NCBI GenBank assembly: GCA_002479765.1
Contig: DLOZ01000014.1
Span: 35,044 to 99,043, forward strand
Length of the DNA: 64,000 nt
Reading direction: 5' to 3'
DNA from: Sphingomonadales bacterium UBA7471
Lineage (GTDB): Bacteria > Pseudomonadota > Alphaproteobacteria > Sphingomonadales > Sphingomonadaceae
The translations under genes were made by a program, and so were the position numbers. Under the pieces are notes generated by a model, which saw nothing but the letters and a program-made list of their open reading frames with translations, had not been told where the DNA came from and did not search any database. Shown piece after piece: positions 1 to 9,681 of the stretch (position 1 is its first letter; each line of letters starts with the position of its first letter).

Positions 1-27
1 ACTACGGTTTGCACATCAAGGTACAAT

Positions 28-753
28 ATGAATAGCCCCGCATCCAATTCCGACGACATCCTTAACGGCGCGGCACGGTCGCTGCGCAATGTCCGCTTTG
101 CCCCCATCGGGACAAAGTCGCAGGCGCTGCGCCGCGCACATTTCTGGGGCAAGCTGAGCAAAGCCATAATGGCGGTCGGCGCTGTTTTAATTGGCGCAGG
201 CATCATCGGCGGCATTATCGGCGGCATCGGTTTTTGGGGCGTGATGATCACCGCCCTGCTGGTAACAACCGCCGCCTATGTCCTGATGCGTTTCCCGCAA
301 ATGCCGATGCCCACGGCGGAGAGCTTGAAGATTACGGATCTGGGCACATTGGCGGGAAAAACAGAGATTTGGCTTGAGGCACAGCGTCCTGCATTGCCCG
401 CGCCTGCGGTGTCGTTGATGCAAGATATCGGTGTCCGGTTGGACCAGCTTGCGCCGCAACTGCAAACACTCGACGACAATGACCCTGCGGCCCGTGAAGT
501 CCGGAAACTTGTGGGTGAACATCTGCCCGAGCTGATTAACGGTTATAAGCGCATTCCCGATAGCCTTCGGCATAAGGAGCATGCCGGAAAGACACCCGCG
601 CAGCAGCTGGTCGATGGCCTGAAGACCATTGACCGCGAAATCGAGACGATGACGGGCCAGATTTCGCGCGGTGAGCTCGATAAATTAGCGGTGCGTGGCC
701 GGTATCTTGAAATACGCTACGATACCGCCGCCGAAAACGGTCAGGGCGTATAA
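28..753 (+). CDS. Hypothetical membrane protein, 241 aa
   Basis: I do not recognise this family with confidence. The N-terminal 45 residues are basic and probably cytoplasmic. Two hydrophobic segments follow (about residues 46-70 and 71-90), the first rich in Gly and Ile (GAGIIGGIIGGIGFWG), so it looks like a membrane hairpin. The rest (about 95-241) is soluble, helical and charged. The layout resembles proteins that sphingomonads often carry next to tellurite/toxic-anion resistance genes, but no such partner is visible because the gene begins 27 bases into the window. The start ATG has an AAGG a few bases upstream. Confidence 0.7.
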   Translation: MNSPASNSDDILNGAARSLRNVRFAPIGTKSQALRRAHFWGKLSKAIMAVGAVLIGAGIIGGIIGGIGFWGVMITALLVTTAAYVLMRFPQMPMPTAESLKITDLGTLAGKTEIWLEAQRPALPAPAVSLMQDIGVRLDQLAPQLQTLDDNDPAAREVRKLVGEHLPELINGYKRIPDSLRHKEHAGKTPAQQLVDGLKTIDREIETMTGQISRGELDKLAVRGRYLEIRYDTAAENGQGV

Positions 754-814
754 GGCCTCAATCATGAAAGCGCGTGTCGCTATAGATTGGTAAAGACATG
801 CACAGGAAAACGGC

Positions 815-1915
815 TTGACCCAACCCGGCTTTCAGCGCGACATTTTTGGAACGCTGGCCAGCGGTGAAGCTGTCCACGCGGTGACGCTGACTAATGCCGC
901 TTGCATGTCGGTCCGGATCATCAGCTACGGCGCGTCTATCCAGTCGGTCTGTGTGCCCGACGCCAACGGTCACTTTGCGGACGTTACAACGGGTTATGCC
1001 GATATTGCGGAATATGTCGCGCAGCGGCAATATTTCGGCGCGACCGTCGGCCGGGTCGCCAACCGTATCGCCGGTGCGCGTTTTGAACTTGATGGCGAGG
1101 TCTATAGCGTTCCCGCCAATGACGGCATGCATTCTCTGCATGGCGGCGATGTCGGGTTCGACAAGATGAACTGGACGATCACGGATTGTGATGAAGAGGC
1201 GTTATCGGTGACGCTGTCGTATATTAGCCCCGATGGTGATCAGGGATATCCGGGCAAATTGACGGTTACCGCAACCTATCAATTGCACCCCGACAATGCG
1301 CTGTCGGTGCATTACGAAGCCGTCACCGACGCGCCGACCTGCGTGAACCTGACGAACCATGCTTATTGGCATCTGGGTGGTGAGGGGGCTGCCTATGATG
1401 CTATGGACCATGTGCTGACGATCGCCGCTGAACAATTTCTGCCGGTGGACGCGACGCTGATCCCTAAGGGAGAACGCCGCAGCGTTGTTGCGACGCCATT
1501 TGATTTTCGTGAACCCATGCCGATTAGCAAATATGTTCGCAGCAACACCGACATTCAACTGACCCATGGCGGCGGATATGACCATGCTTGGATCATTGAT
1601 GAGGAAATCGCCAGCAAGCCCAGATTGATGGCACATTTGGAAGATCCCGTGTCCGGCCGGACGATGACGTTGCTGTCCAACCAGCCGGGGCTGCAGTTTT
1701 ATTCGGGCAATTTCTTTGACGGAACGACAGCGGGCAAGGCAGGTAAAAGCTATCGAGCCCGCGATGCGATTGCGCTTGAGCCGCAAATGTTTCCAGACGC
1801 ACTCAACCAACCCTCTTTTGCGTCAATTGTTCTTCGTCCAGGGCAAATCTATTCGAATATGATCATGTGGCGTTTCGGCGTTAGCCCGTTGTTTTCTCCG
1901 AATATCAACAGGTAA
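815..1915 (+). CDS. galM: Aldose 1-epimerase (galactose mutarotase)
   Basis: Interconverts alpha and beta anomers of aldohexoses in the cytoplasm. The 366-residue length is normal for GalM. Visible family motifs are ATVGRVANRI (Arg84 region), HSLHGG (His109), NLTNHAYWHL with the expected catalytic His182, and LEPQMFPDALN near the C-terminus, which holds the catalytic Glu. The start is TTG at 815, chosen because an AGGAAAA ribosome site lies seven bases upstream and the protein aligns from its first residues. It is a single gene followed by about 120 bases before the receiver gene. It may serve the sugar catabolism encoded from 5.2 kb, but is not in that operon. Confidence 0.93.
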   Translation: MTQPGFQRDIFGTLASGEAVHAVTLTNAACMSVRIISYGASIQSVCVPDANGHFADVTTGYADIAEYVAQRQYFGATVGRVANRIAGARFELDGEVYSVPANDGMHSLHGGDVGFDKMNWTITDCDEEALSVTLSYISPDGDQGYPGKLTVTATYQLHPDNALSVHYEAVTDAPTCVNLTNHAYWHLGGEGAAYDAMDHVLTIAAEQFLPVDATLIPKGERRSVVATPFDFREPMPISKYVRSNTDIQLTHGGGYDHAWIIDEEIASKPRLMAHLEDPVSGRTMTLLSNQPGLQFYSGNFFDGTTAGKAGKSYRARDAIALEPQMFPDALNQPSFASIVLRPGQIYSNMIMWRFGVSPLFSPNINR

Positions 1916-2033
1916 ACAAAGGAAATCCTAAAATGTGAGGGCCAGTTGCGATACGGAGCCTGTTTTGGGTGCAAAACCGGTTGAAATCAGCTATGCTTAT
2001 CTACTAGCAGAATATGCATAGTTGGGATGCTTC

Positions 2034-2441
2034 ATGAATTCACTGCTGAAAGGGTCTGGCGCCCAACAATTTCTTTCGTCCTCAAGCATTTTGCTTATCG
2101 ATGACGAGCACGAAATTCTGCCCGAATATCAGGAGTTTTTTGAACTCGCCGGGTTCAAAACGTTGACCTGCGCTGACCCGGTTCAGGCTATGGCTATGAT
2201 TCTGGAAATGCCGGATATTGCGGTTGTCATTACCGACCTGCGCATGGCGCATCTGGATGGCATCAGCATGATTAATGGCGTGCGCGCTGCCCTTCCGGAA
2301 GGGCGTCATGTTGACTTCATGATTCTGACGGGCGACGCCAGCACGCAGTTAGGCGATGATTTGGCAGACATTCCCATCTTTCTGAAGCCAGCGGACACGG
2401 ACGCATTGGTCGCGGCTATCCGCACGGTATTGGCGTGTTAA
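2034..2441 (+). CDS. Stand-alone response regulator receiver protein
   Basis: A single receiver domain of about 120 residues with no output domain. With the ATG at 2034 it is 135 aa; the acidic pair sits in LLIDDEHE, the phospho-acceptor Asp in VVITDLRM, the switch Thr in MILTGDA and the conserved Lys in FLKPAD. A TTG at 2022 could extend it by four residues, but GGGA at 2024-2027 is well spaced for the ATG at 2034. The stop overlaps the start of the kinase gene by seven bases (GTGTTAA), so the two are translationally coupled and probably partners. Lacking a DNA-binding domain, it likely acts in a phosphorelay or by protein contact. Confidence 0.85.
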   Translation: MNSLLKGSGAQQFLSSSSILLIDDEHEILPEYQEFFELAGFKTLTCADPVQAMAMILEMPDIAVVITDLRMAHLDGISMINGVRAALPEGRHVDFMILTGDASTQLGDDLADIPIFLKPADTDALVAAIRTVLAC

Positions 2442-5140
2442 ACCCCGGCTGGACCGGATTCCCGGCGATCAAGGATATTCCCAAAACAGAACTTCTGTTT
2501 GCACTGTTTATCGGTGTTGCAGGGCTTTTTCTGAACACTTTCGAGCTCAAGCTTGGCTGGGGCACGAACTTTGTACTCGGCAACGCGCTGGTATATGTGT
2601 TTGTACGTGTTCTGGCTCCGCAGTCGCTGGTGCTTGCGGTTTCGGTGTCAAGCATCGGGTCGATCATCTTGTGGAACCACCCATGGGCTTGGATCGTGTC
2701 GGCATGCGAAGCGGCATTTATCGCCGTTTTTGCGCCCCGCTCATCGCCAGTACGCAGCGTCGTTCTTTACTGGATAGTGGCAGGCGCGCCGTTATTGTTC
2801 CTATTCTACGGCGGCATCCTGAAACTGGATCAGCTGTCGGTTGCCCTCGTGGTCGCAAAGCAAATCGCCAACGGGATATTGACCGTTGTTATTGGTGAAA
2901 TCATCTATGTTGCCATTTTGAGCCGAAATCCGTTCGGAAGATTCGGGCATTGGCCAAAGCTCATGGTTGAATGCTTCACGGTCATGTTATTCATGGGAAC
3001 GGTGCTGATCCCGGCGACGGTGTATATGGCGCTGGAGAGGCCGTCGCGTGAACGCGCCGCGATGGAAGAGGTTAACAGAAATGTTGAAGCGCGTATGCGC
3101 GTCGCGGACGCGAAGTTGAGTGCATGGGTCGATTCACGAACTATGCTGCTGCGCGGCTATGCAGATAATGGTGAGCTGCCCCGCGGCCCGTCCGAGGCGC
3201 GTTTGCCGAAGGAATTTGCGGCTGAATTTCAGAAAATTGCTTTTTTGGCCCCCAATCAAAGCCTGGCGGAGTTTGTATCGGCGGAAGGTGGCTCGGTTAT
3301 CGGAGCAACGTCGGCCAAAGCCGATCTCTCGCCTCCAACGGATAATCGGGCGCGCTTGGTCGCGTTAAATCTTGGGCCAGCGCGATCGAATGTCGATTTT
3401 GCATTGGTCGTTCCGCATGTTCGAAACGGCCAAGCGGACGATATTGTCGCCATATTACGTCCGAGAACCTTGCATGATCTTGTCGAAAAACCCGGCCAGC
3501 ACGGCATGGACAATATCTTTTTCATCAGTCCTGCCCAAGGGACATTCGCGCTGACGCATGTCACCTCACAGGTGCGCACTCTTGTCGGTTCCATGTCCCA
3601 AAGTCAGCAGGCGACGGCTTTTACAAAACCCGTTCTTTTAAGTGACGTCGATTATGATCGTGCAATCACGTCCGATCTGCGTGACACGCAAATCGTTCGT
3701 CTGAACCCCATCGCTGCTCTACCGCAATGGCAGGTCGCTTCAGTGCTTCCGCTTGAACCGGCGGTTCTGAAAGCGCGCGCGGTACAACTGCTGCATTTTC
3801 TTGCGGTCATCACGTTCGTTTTTCTGATTGGGCTGGTGGCATCGCATATGAGCTTGAAGGCGTCGGATGTGTTACGGCGTGTGTCGCAGGCAGCTGCAGA
3901 CCTTACGCAGTTTGGGCGATCACAACCGGCGTCCGACCACATATTTATTGAGGAAGTTAGCGAAATTTCGGGAACCATAGCGATGGCAGCGGCTTCGTTC
4001 GGTCGCGAGCGTGGTGCATTGGCAAGCTATCAACGCCGGTTGAACAGCATCGCACAGCATGCGCCTATCATTGTCTATGCTGTTGACGTTGCGAACGGCG
4101 AAGGGACGGACATGACCTATATCAGCCCGTCAGTTGAACAAATGCTGGGCTATTCAACGGCCGAAGGTTTGACGGAAAAATGGTGGAGCAGCTCCATTCA
4201 TCCGGACGACTATGAGTATTGCATGGATGCGTTTAGACATTTGGAGCCGGGAAAAGTGTACGCGGCTGAATATCGCCTCCGGCACAAAAATGGCCATTAT
4301 GTCTGGGTATATGACACGCTATCGGTTGAGCCCACGGCGCAGGGGGCAGAGCAAGAAGCCGTTGGCATCATCATGGATATTTCCGAACAAAAAGCGTCCG
4401 AGGACCAGCTTTTGCAATCGGACAAGATGGCAAGCCTTGGCCGGATGATTTCCGGTACCGCGCATGAGCTAAACCAGCCGTTGAACTTTATCAAAATGGC
4501 AGCATCAAACCTGCGTGAAAACGCGGTTCGGGGGCGCTTGGACGCGGAAAAGTTCATTCCCAAGCTTGAAAATGTTCTGGCGCAGGTCGAACGCGCCTCT
4601 GCCATATTGCTGCAGATGCGGATATTTGGTCGGACGTCGAAAGAAGCACCGTCCGCGATCAATATTCAACATACGGTTGAAGCAGCCATCTTAATGGCCG
4701 AACCACAGATGGAGCTCGATGGGACACAACTGGTCACTGAAGTGAAAGCATCCGACATCTACGTGCGGGCGTTACCCGTGATGCTGGAGCAGGTTCTTTT
4801 GAACCTGTTCATCAATGCCAATGACGCCATTCATAGCCGGCATGATGCTGGCGATAGTGCAGAGGGTGAGATAAAAATCACCATTGATCGCAATGAGCGG
4901 TCGGCGGTGATCACTGTGGCGGACAACGGCCCCGGTATCCCCCCGGATGTCTTGCCCAAGATATTCGAACCGTTCTTTACGACTAAGCCGCCCAAGGAAG
5001 GTACCGGGCTTGGACTATCGATCAGCTATGGCATCATCCGCGACATGGGCGGCGTGCTGCGTGCCAAGTCGAGCCGTAAAGGCGCACGGTTCATTATCGA
5101 ACTGCCACTCGCCGAGGCTACAGAAACCGAGGCTGCTTGA
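2435..5140 (+). CDS. Membrane PAS sensor histidine kinase, 901 aa
   Basis: Starts with GTG inside the stop of the receiver gene. Residues 1-200 hold several hydrophobic segments, like an integral-membrane sensor module. Residues about 203-450 look extracytoplasmic and are followed by another membrane segment (about 451-470). A PAS domain covers about 535-652 and ends in the PAC-like GIIMDISEQK. The HisKA H-box is GTAHELNQPLNF with His677. The ATPase part shows the N-box NLFINANDAI, DNGPGIP, FEPFFTTK and GTGLGLSIS. All catalytic boxes are present, so the kinase should be active. No HAMP domain is obvious. The signal sensed is unknown; the cognate partner is probably the overlapping receiver protein. 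Confidence 0.9.
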   Translation: MLNPGWTGFPAIKDIPKTELLFALFIGVAGLFLNTFELKLGWGTNFVLGNALVYVFVRVLAPQSLVLAVSVSSIGSIILWNHPWAWIVSACEAAFIAVFAPRSSPVRSVVLYWIVAGAPLLFLFYGGILKLDQLSVALVVAKQIANGILTVVIGEIIYVAILSRNPFGRFGHWPKLMVECFTVMLFMGTVLIPATVYMALERPSRERAAMEEVNRNVEARMRVADAKLSAWVDSRTMLLRGYADNGELPRGPSEARLPKEFAAEFQKIAFLAPNQSLAEFVSAEGGSVIGATSAKADLSPPTDNRARLVALNLGPARSNVDFALVVPHVRNGQADDIVAILRPRTLHDLVEKPGQHGMDNIFFISPAQGTFALTHVTSQVRTLVGSMSQSQQATAFTKPVLLSDVDYDRAITSDLRDTQIVRLNPIAALPQWQVASVLPLEPAVLKARAVQLLHFLAVITFVFLIGLVASHMSLKASDVLRRVSQAAADLTQFGRSQPASDHIFIEEVSEISGTIAMAAASFGRERGALASYQRRLNSIAQHAPIIVYAVDVANGEGTDMTYISPSVEQMLGYSTAEGLTEKWWSSSIHPDDYEYCMDAFRHLEPGKVYAAEYRLRHKNGHYVWVYDTLSVEPTAQGAEQEAVGIIMDISEQKASEDQLLQSDKMASLGRMISGTAHELNQPLNFIKMAASNLRENAVRGRLDAEKFIPKLENVLAQVERASAILLQMRIFGRTSKEAPSAINIQHTVEAAILMAEPQMELDGTQLVTEVKASDIYVRALPVMLEQVLLNLFINANDAIHSRHDAGDSAEGEIKITIDRNERSAVITVADNGPGIPPDVLPKIFEPFFTTKPPKEGTGLGLSISYGIIRDMGGVLRAKSSRKGARFIIELPLAEATETEAA

Positions 5141-5216
5141 ACCCGTCTGGGGTTTGGAATCAAGGCTTCATGCGGTGTTCCATTGACAGGCACAAGTCTT
5201 CACAGCAAAGTGTGAA

Positions 5217-5230
5217 TGACACCGGTTACC
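5217..5230 (+). promoter_or_regulatory. Candidate LacI-type operator before the GH43-uxaC-uxuB operon
   Basis: TGACACCGGTTACC is an imperfect dyad around a central CCGG, 28 bases before the GH43 start codon. LacI-family operators typically centre on a CG inside such a dyad. A TTGACA at 5183-5188 with a weak CAAAGT 17 bases later could be the promoter. No LacI or GntR gene is in the window, so the binding protein is unknown. Confidence 0.35.
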
Positions 5231-5257
5231 TTAGTCCAATTTAAAAGGAATGAAGCG

Positions 5258-6889
5258 ATGATCAACCGCCGCACGAGCCTTTTGTTTTTGGGTTCCGCGC
5301 CACTGCTGCCTTATGTAGCCCGTGCGCAAGGGTCGGCCGCTACCGCCAGCCTTGATCCGCATGCAGCGATGCGTTGGGCGAAGGGTTTCGAAGGCCAGCG
5401 CCGTGCCGATTTGGGCAACGGTCGTTTCCTTAACCCCATTTTTGCCGGCGATCATCCCGATCCGTCATTGGTGTGCGATGGAGAGGATTATTATCTCACT
5501 TTCTCCTCCTTTGACGCGTATCCCGGCATCGTCATTTGGCACAGCCGAGACCTTGTGAACTGGCAACCCGTCACCGCAGCGCTGAAACAGCCAATCGGTT
5601 CGGTGTGGGCACCCGATTTGGTGAAACATGACGGCCGTTTCTATTGTTACATTCCGGCGCGAACCCCTGAAAAGAAATCGATCTACGTCATCACCGCGGA
5701 CAAGATCGAGGGGCCGTGGAGCGACCCGGTTGACCTGAATTTGCCTCTGCATATTGACCCCGCACATGTCGCAGACGATGACGGCACGCGTTGGCTGTTC
5801 CTGTCCGGTGGAGACCGTGTTCAGCTATCCAGCGACGGCTTATCCACCGTCGGTTCTGTCGAGCATGTCTACGACCCGTGGCGTTATCCCGAAGAGTGGG
5901 TGGTTGAAACATTCGCGCCCGAAGGTCCGAAGGTCATGAAGCGCGGTGACTATTGGTATATGACGACTGCGGTTGGCGGCACCGCTGGCCCGCCCACTGG
6001 CCATATGGTCATTATGGCGCGCAGCAAATCGCTGGCTGGCCCTTGGGAGAATTGTCCGCGCAATCCGTTAGTCCGGACTTTATCGGCGCGTGAAAAATGG
6101 TGGTCGCGTGGCCATGCGACATTGTTCGAAGGCCCGGGCGGCACATATTGGATGATGTATCATGGCTATGAAAATGGCTATTGGACCTTGGGTCGGCAGA
6201 CGCTGCTTGAGCCCGTAAAATGGGACGCCGATGGCTGGCCGCGTCCATTGGGCGGTGATTTGTCCCGCCCGATTAAGAAGCCGCGCGACATAGGCCCTCA
6301 ACCACATGGTGCGCCATTGTCGGATGACTTTTCGACGGACAAAATGGGCACGCAATGGGCGTTTTATGATCCCGCCAATGAAGAAGCCAATAGGCTGAAA
6401 CGGGTTGGCGGCACCTTGCATATGGCGGCCAAGGGCAAGACGCCGTCAGATTGCTCGCCCTTATGCGCGTTGGCAGGCGATCAGGCGTACCGCGTCATTG
6501 TGGATATTGACGCCGATCCCGGCGCGGAAGGCGGTATATTGCTGTTCTACAATCGCCGGCTTTATGCAGGATTGGGTTTTGGCAGTAAGGGCCTTGTCAT
6601 GCATCGCTATGGCCTGCAACGGCCGCGCGGCGCCATTCCCGGCCAACGTGACCCCGGCGGCAGCGCTGTATCGAAACTGTCGATCCGTCTGACCAATGAC
6701 CGCAATATCCTGACCATCCACACCAGCGATGATGGCCGCAAGACATGGCGCAAGTTCGACGTCCAAATGGAAGTATCGGGCTATCACCATAATGTCGCTT
6801 ATGATTTCCTTTCGCTGCGTCCAGCGCTCTATGCTGCCGGACAAGGCGAAGTCCGCTTTCGCAATTTCACCTATGAGGCTTTAACGTGA
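5258..6889 (+). CDS. Exported glycoside hydrolase family 43 (beta-xylosidase/arabinofuranosidase-like)
   Basis: Cleaves xylose or arabinose side groups or ends from hemicellulose, probably in the periplasm. The start at 5258 has AAAAGGA in front and gives a signal peptide with a twin arginine (MINRRTSLLFLG) ending near ARA-Q. The five-bladed propeller domain begins at FLNPIFAGDHPDPS, with Asp68 as the likely base; Asp167 (HIDPA, then DDDG) the pKa modulator; and Glu222 in FAPEGP the likely acid. A C-terminal beta-sandwich (about 345-540) is typical of longer GH43 enzymes. It overlaps uxaC by GTGA, so it is the first gene of a xylan/glucuronate operon. Exact substrate specificity cannot be read from the sequence. 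Confidence 0.9.
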   Translation: MINRRTSLLFLGSAPLLPYVARAQGSAATASLDPHAAMRWAKGFEGQRRADLGNGRFLNPIFAGDHPDPSLVCDGEDYYLTFSSFDAYPGIVIWHSRDLVNWQPVTAALKQPIGSVWAPDLVKHDGRFYCYIPARTPEKKSIYVITADKIEGPWSDPVDLNLPLHIDPAHVADDDGTRWLFLSGGDRVQLSSDGLSTVGSVEHVYDPWRYPEEWVVETFAPEGPKVMKRGDYWYMTTAVGGTAGPPTGHMVIMARSKSLAGPWENCPRNPLVRTLSAREKWWSRGHATLFEGPGGTYWMMYHGYENGYWTLGRQTLLEPVKWDADGWPRPLGGDLSRPIKKPRDIGPQPHGAPLSDDFSTDKMGTQWAFYDPANEEANRLKRVGGTLHMAAKGKTPSDCSPLCALAGDQAYRVIVDIDADPGAEGGILLFYNRRLYAGLGFGSKGLVMHRYGLQRPRGAIPGQRDPGGSAVSKLSIRLTNDRNILTIHTSDDGRKTWRKFDVQMEVSGYHHNVAYDFLSLRPALYAAGQGEVRFRNFTYEALT

Positions 6890-8286
6890 CTGCGCCCCTG
6901 AAACTTCATCCTGACCGGCTTTTCCCGACGGACTCTGCCGTTCGGGATATCGCCCGCCGGCTATATGCCGAAGTCGCTGGCTTGCCGATCATCAGCCCAC
7001 ATGGCCATACCGATCCCGAATGGTGGGCGACTGATGCGTCTTTTGGCAATGCGACGGAATTGCTTCTGCATCCCGATCATTACGTCCTGCGCATGTTATA
7101 TTCGCAAGGTGTTCCGCTTGAGGCGCTCGGCATCCGCAATGCCGATGCGGACCCACGCGAAAGCTGGCGGCTGTTTGCCGAACGCTATCATCTGTTTCGG
7201 GGAACGCCGTCGCGTATGTGGCTCGACTGGGTCTTTGCCGAAAGCTTTGGCTTGGATGTTCTGTTGTCGGCACACACGTCAGACCATTATTATGACGCGA
7301 TTACCGCAAAGCTCGCAACCAGTGCCTTCCGGCCGCGGGCATTGTTCGAACGCTATAATATTGAAGTTATCGCCACAACCGAGAACCCACTCGACGATTT
7401 GCGTCACCATCAAGCGATACGCGACAGCGGCTGGTCCGGTCGTGTTATAACGGCCTATCGCCCTGATCCGGTTATTGACCCTGAATTCGAAGGTTTTGTC
7501 GATAATCTGAAAACCCTTTCGGCATTGACCGGTGAGGATTGTTTTAGCTGGACGGGGTATCTGGCCGCGCACCGACAGCGCCGCGCCTTCTTTGCATCGA
7601 TGGGGGCGACCTCCACCGATCATGGTCATCCGACCGCGCGTACGGCGGATTTGTCGCCGGCCGAGGCAGATGCGCTGTTCGCCCGCGTGGTGCGTGGATC
7701 ATGCTCCGCCGCTGACGCAGAATTGTTCCGCGCGCAGATGTTGACCGAAATGGCAGGCATGAGCGTTGACGACGGCTTGGTGATGCAAATTCATCCCGGT
7801 GCGTTCCGCAACCACAATCCTTCGCTGTTCCATCGATTTGGACGCGACAAGGGGGCGGATATTCCGACGTCCACCGGCTATGTGCATGAACTGCACCCAT
7901 TGCTGGCCAAGCATGGCAATAATGCAGAGCTGACGATCATCCTCTTTACGCTCGACGAGACCGCGTATGCGCGCGAACTGGCGCCGCTGGCTGGGCATTA
8001 TCCTGCGCTGAAGCTTGGGCCCGCATGGTGGTTCCATGACAGCCCCGAAGGGATGCGTCGCTTCCGCAACCAGATGACGGAAACAGCCGGTTTCTATAAT
8101 ACGGTCGGCTTTAATGACGACACCCGCGCCTTCTTGTCGATACCGGCGCGCCACGATGTTGCCCGCCGGATCGACTGCGGCTTTCTGGCGCAATTGGTTG
8201 CCGAACACCGCATGGACGAATGGGAAGCCGCCGAGCTTGCGGTGGACCTGAGCTATAATCTGGCAAAAGCGGCGTATAAGTTATGA
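6886..8286 (+). CDS. uxaC: Glucuronate isomerase
   Basis: Isomerises D-glucuronate to D-fructuronate (and galacturonate to tagaturonate), the first cytoplasmic step of uronate catabolism. The 466 aa match the usual length of about 470. The amidohydrolase-like HxH metal motif is SPHGHTDP (His39, His41), and the C-terminal NTVGFNDDTRAF is characteristic. The GTG start overlaps the stop of the GH43 gene (GTGA), and its own stop overlaps the next start (ATGA). This three-gene coupling links release of sugar acids from glucuronoxylan to their catabolism. Confidence 0.95.
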   Translation: MTAPLKLHPDRLFPTDSAVRDIARRLYAEVAGLPIISPHGHTDPEWWATDASFGNATELLLHPDHYVLRMLYSQGVPLEALGIRNADADPRESWRLFAERYHLFRGTPSRMWLDWVFAESFGLDVLLSAHTSDHYYDAITAKLATSAFRPRALFERYNIEVIATTENPLDDLRHHQAIRDSGWSGRVITAYRPDPVIDPEFEGFVDNLKTLSALTGEDCFSWTGYLAAHRQRRAFFASMGATSTDHGHPTARTADLSPAEADALFARVVRGSCSAADAELFRAQMLTEMAGMSVDDGLVMQIHPGAFRNHNPSLFHRFGRDKGADIPTSTGYVHELHPLLAKHGNNAELTIILFTLDETAYARELAPLAGHYPALKLGPAWWFHDSPEGMRRFRNQMTETAGFYNTVGFNDDTRAFLSIPARHDVARRIDCGFLAQLVAEHRMDEWEAAELAVDLSYNLAKAAYKL

Positions 8287-9650
8287 GGCTTTCTGACGCC
8301 AACCTCGCGCATTTGCCCGTGGCGGTGACACAGCCAGCATATGACCGCGAAGCACGCGGCATTGGCATTGTGCATTTCGGTATCGGCGCGTTTCATCGCG
8401 CGCATCAGGCTGTCTATACCGACGACGCCATGGCCGCAGAAAGCGGTGATTGGCGTATCCTGGGGGTGTCGCTGCGTTCGGGCAATGTGCGCGACCAAAT
8501 GCGTCCGCAAGACGGCCTCTATGCGCTCGTCGAACAGGGCGCAGACGGCAGCAAGGTCCGCGTCATCGGTTCGGTTGCAGATGTGATCGTCGCTGCGGAG
8601 GAGCGCGAGCGGCTTATCGCGGCCTTGGCCAATCCAGCCACCCATATTGTCAGCTTCACCATCACTGAAAAAGGCTATTGCCGCGCGCCGGACGGCACAA
8701 TCGACTTTGATGTCGCGGATAGTGGTTCGGTATATGCCTATCTGGCGGAAGCATTTCGGCAGCGGCGTGACGCTGGGTCACCCGGCCTGACGTTGATAAG
8801 TTGCGACAATCTTGCGGGCAATGGCGCGCAGTTGAAGCGCCTGATGATCGCATATCTCCATCGTCATGCGCCCGAACTCGTCAGCTGGTTCGAGGACAAA
8901 TGTGCGTGCCCATCGACGATGGTCGACCGTATTGTTCCGGCAACCACTGAAGCTGACCGGACAAGCATCGCAGCGCTTACGGGCCTGCGCGACGATGCGA
9001 TGGTGGTGACAGAGCCGTTCAGCCAATGGGTGATCGAAGACAATTTTGCGGGGCCGCGGCCAGCTTGGGAAAAACATGGCGCGTTGATGACATCAAATGT
9101 CCATGCGTATGAAGAGGCCAAGCTGCGTCTACTCAACGGTGCGCATTCCGCGCTCGCCTATTTGGGTTTGAAGCGCGGCCATGAATTTGTGCATCAGGCC
9201 ATTGCTGATCCTGAATTGGCGCGCTTGGCAAACACCCTGATGCGCGACGAAGCAGCGACCAGTCTGGAGCCCGCTCCGGGACAAGATCTCAACGCATATG
9301 CCGACGCATTGATCGCGCGGTTTCAAAACCCCGCGCTCAACCACCGGCTCATTCAAATTGCGATGGATGGCAGCCAGAAAATCCCCCAGCGCTGGTTGGC
9401 AACGCTGGCCAGCCAACAGGCGAAGGGCAAACGATGCCCGTCTATCCTGACCGCCATCAGCGGGTGGCTATGCCATATTCGCGGCGACAATGGCTTTGTC
9501 GATGACCCTTTGGCAGAGATTTTAAAAGCAACATGGGCCCAAGCAGGGGCGCATGGCATATCTGCTGCCTTGTTCAGTGCGGGCGGCATAATGGCGAGCG
9601 ATTGGGTACCAAGCGACGCGGATCTGCTTGAGATTGCGCGTCAATTATAG
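8283..9650 (+). CDS. uxuB: Fructuronate reductase / mannitol dehydrogenase family
   Basis: Reduces D-fructuronate to D-mannonate with NADH. The N-terminal Rossmann part shows GIGIVHFGIGAFHRAHQ, and the catalytic K-x-x-x-x-N-x-x-H signature is visible as KLRLLNGAH. The length of 455 aa is normal for this polyol-type dehydrogenase family, which also includes mannitol, tagaturonate and arabitol dehydrogenases. The coupling to uxaC decides in favour of fructuronate. Mannonate dehydratase (uxuA) and KDG kinase are not in this operon; the end product would join the KDPG aldolase encoded near 52 kb. Confidence 0.9.
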   Translation: MRLSDANLAHLPVAVTQPAYDREARGIGIVHFGIGAFHRAHQAVYTDDAMAAESGDWRILGVSLRSGNVRDQMRPQDGLYALVEQGADGSKVRVIGSVADVIVAAEERERLIAALANPATHIVSFTITEKGYCRAPDGTIDFDVADSGSVYAYLAEAFRQRRDAGSPGLTLISCDNLAGNGAQLKRLMIAYLHRHAPELVSWFEDKCACPSTMVDRIVPATTEADRTSIAALTGLRDDAMVVTEPFSQWVIEDNFAGPRPAWEKHGALMTSNVHAYEEAKLRLLNGAHSALAYLGLKRGHEFVHQAIADPELARLANTLMRDEAATSLEPAPGQDLNAYADALIARFQNPALNHRLIQIAMDGSQKIPQRWLATLASQQAKGKRCPSILTAISGWLCHIRGDNGFVDDPLAEILKATWAQAGAHGISAALFSAGGIMASDWVPSDADLLEIARQL

Positions 9651-9681
9651 ACCATTGCGGCGCGCATAAACCGAGGCTGGA

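Noticed and set aside
1960..1985. GTTTTG-GGTG-CAAAAC hairpin after galM as a terminator
   Set aside because: Only six pairs and no T-run follows, so it is not a convincing Rho-independent terminator.
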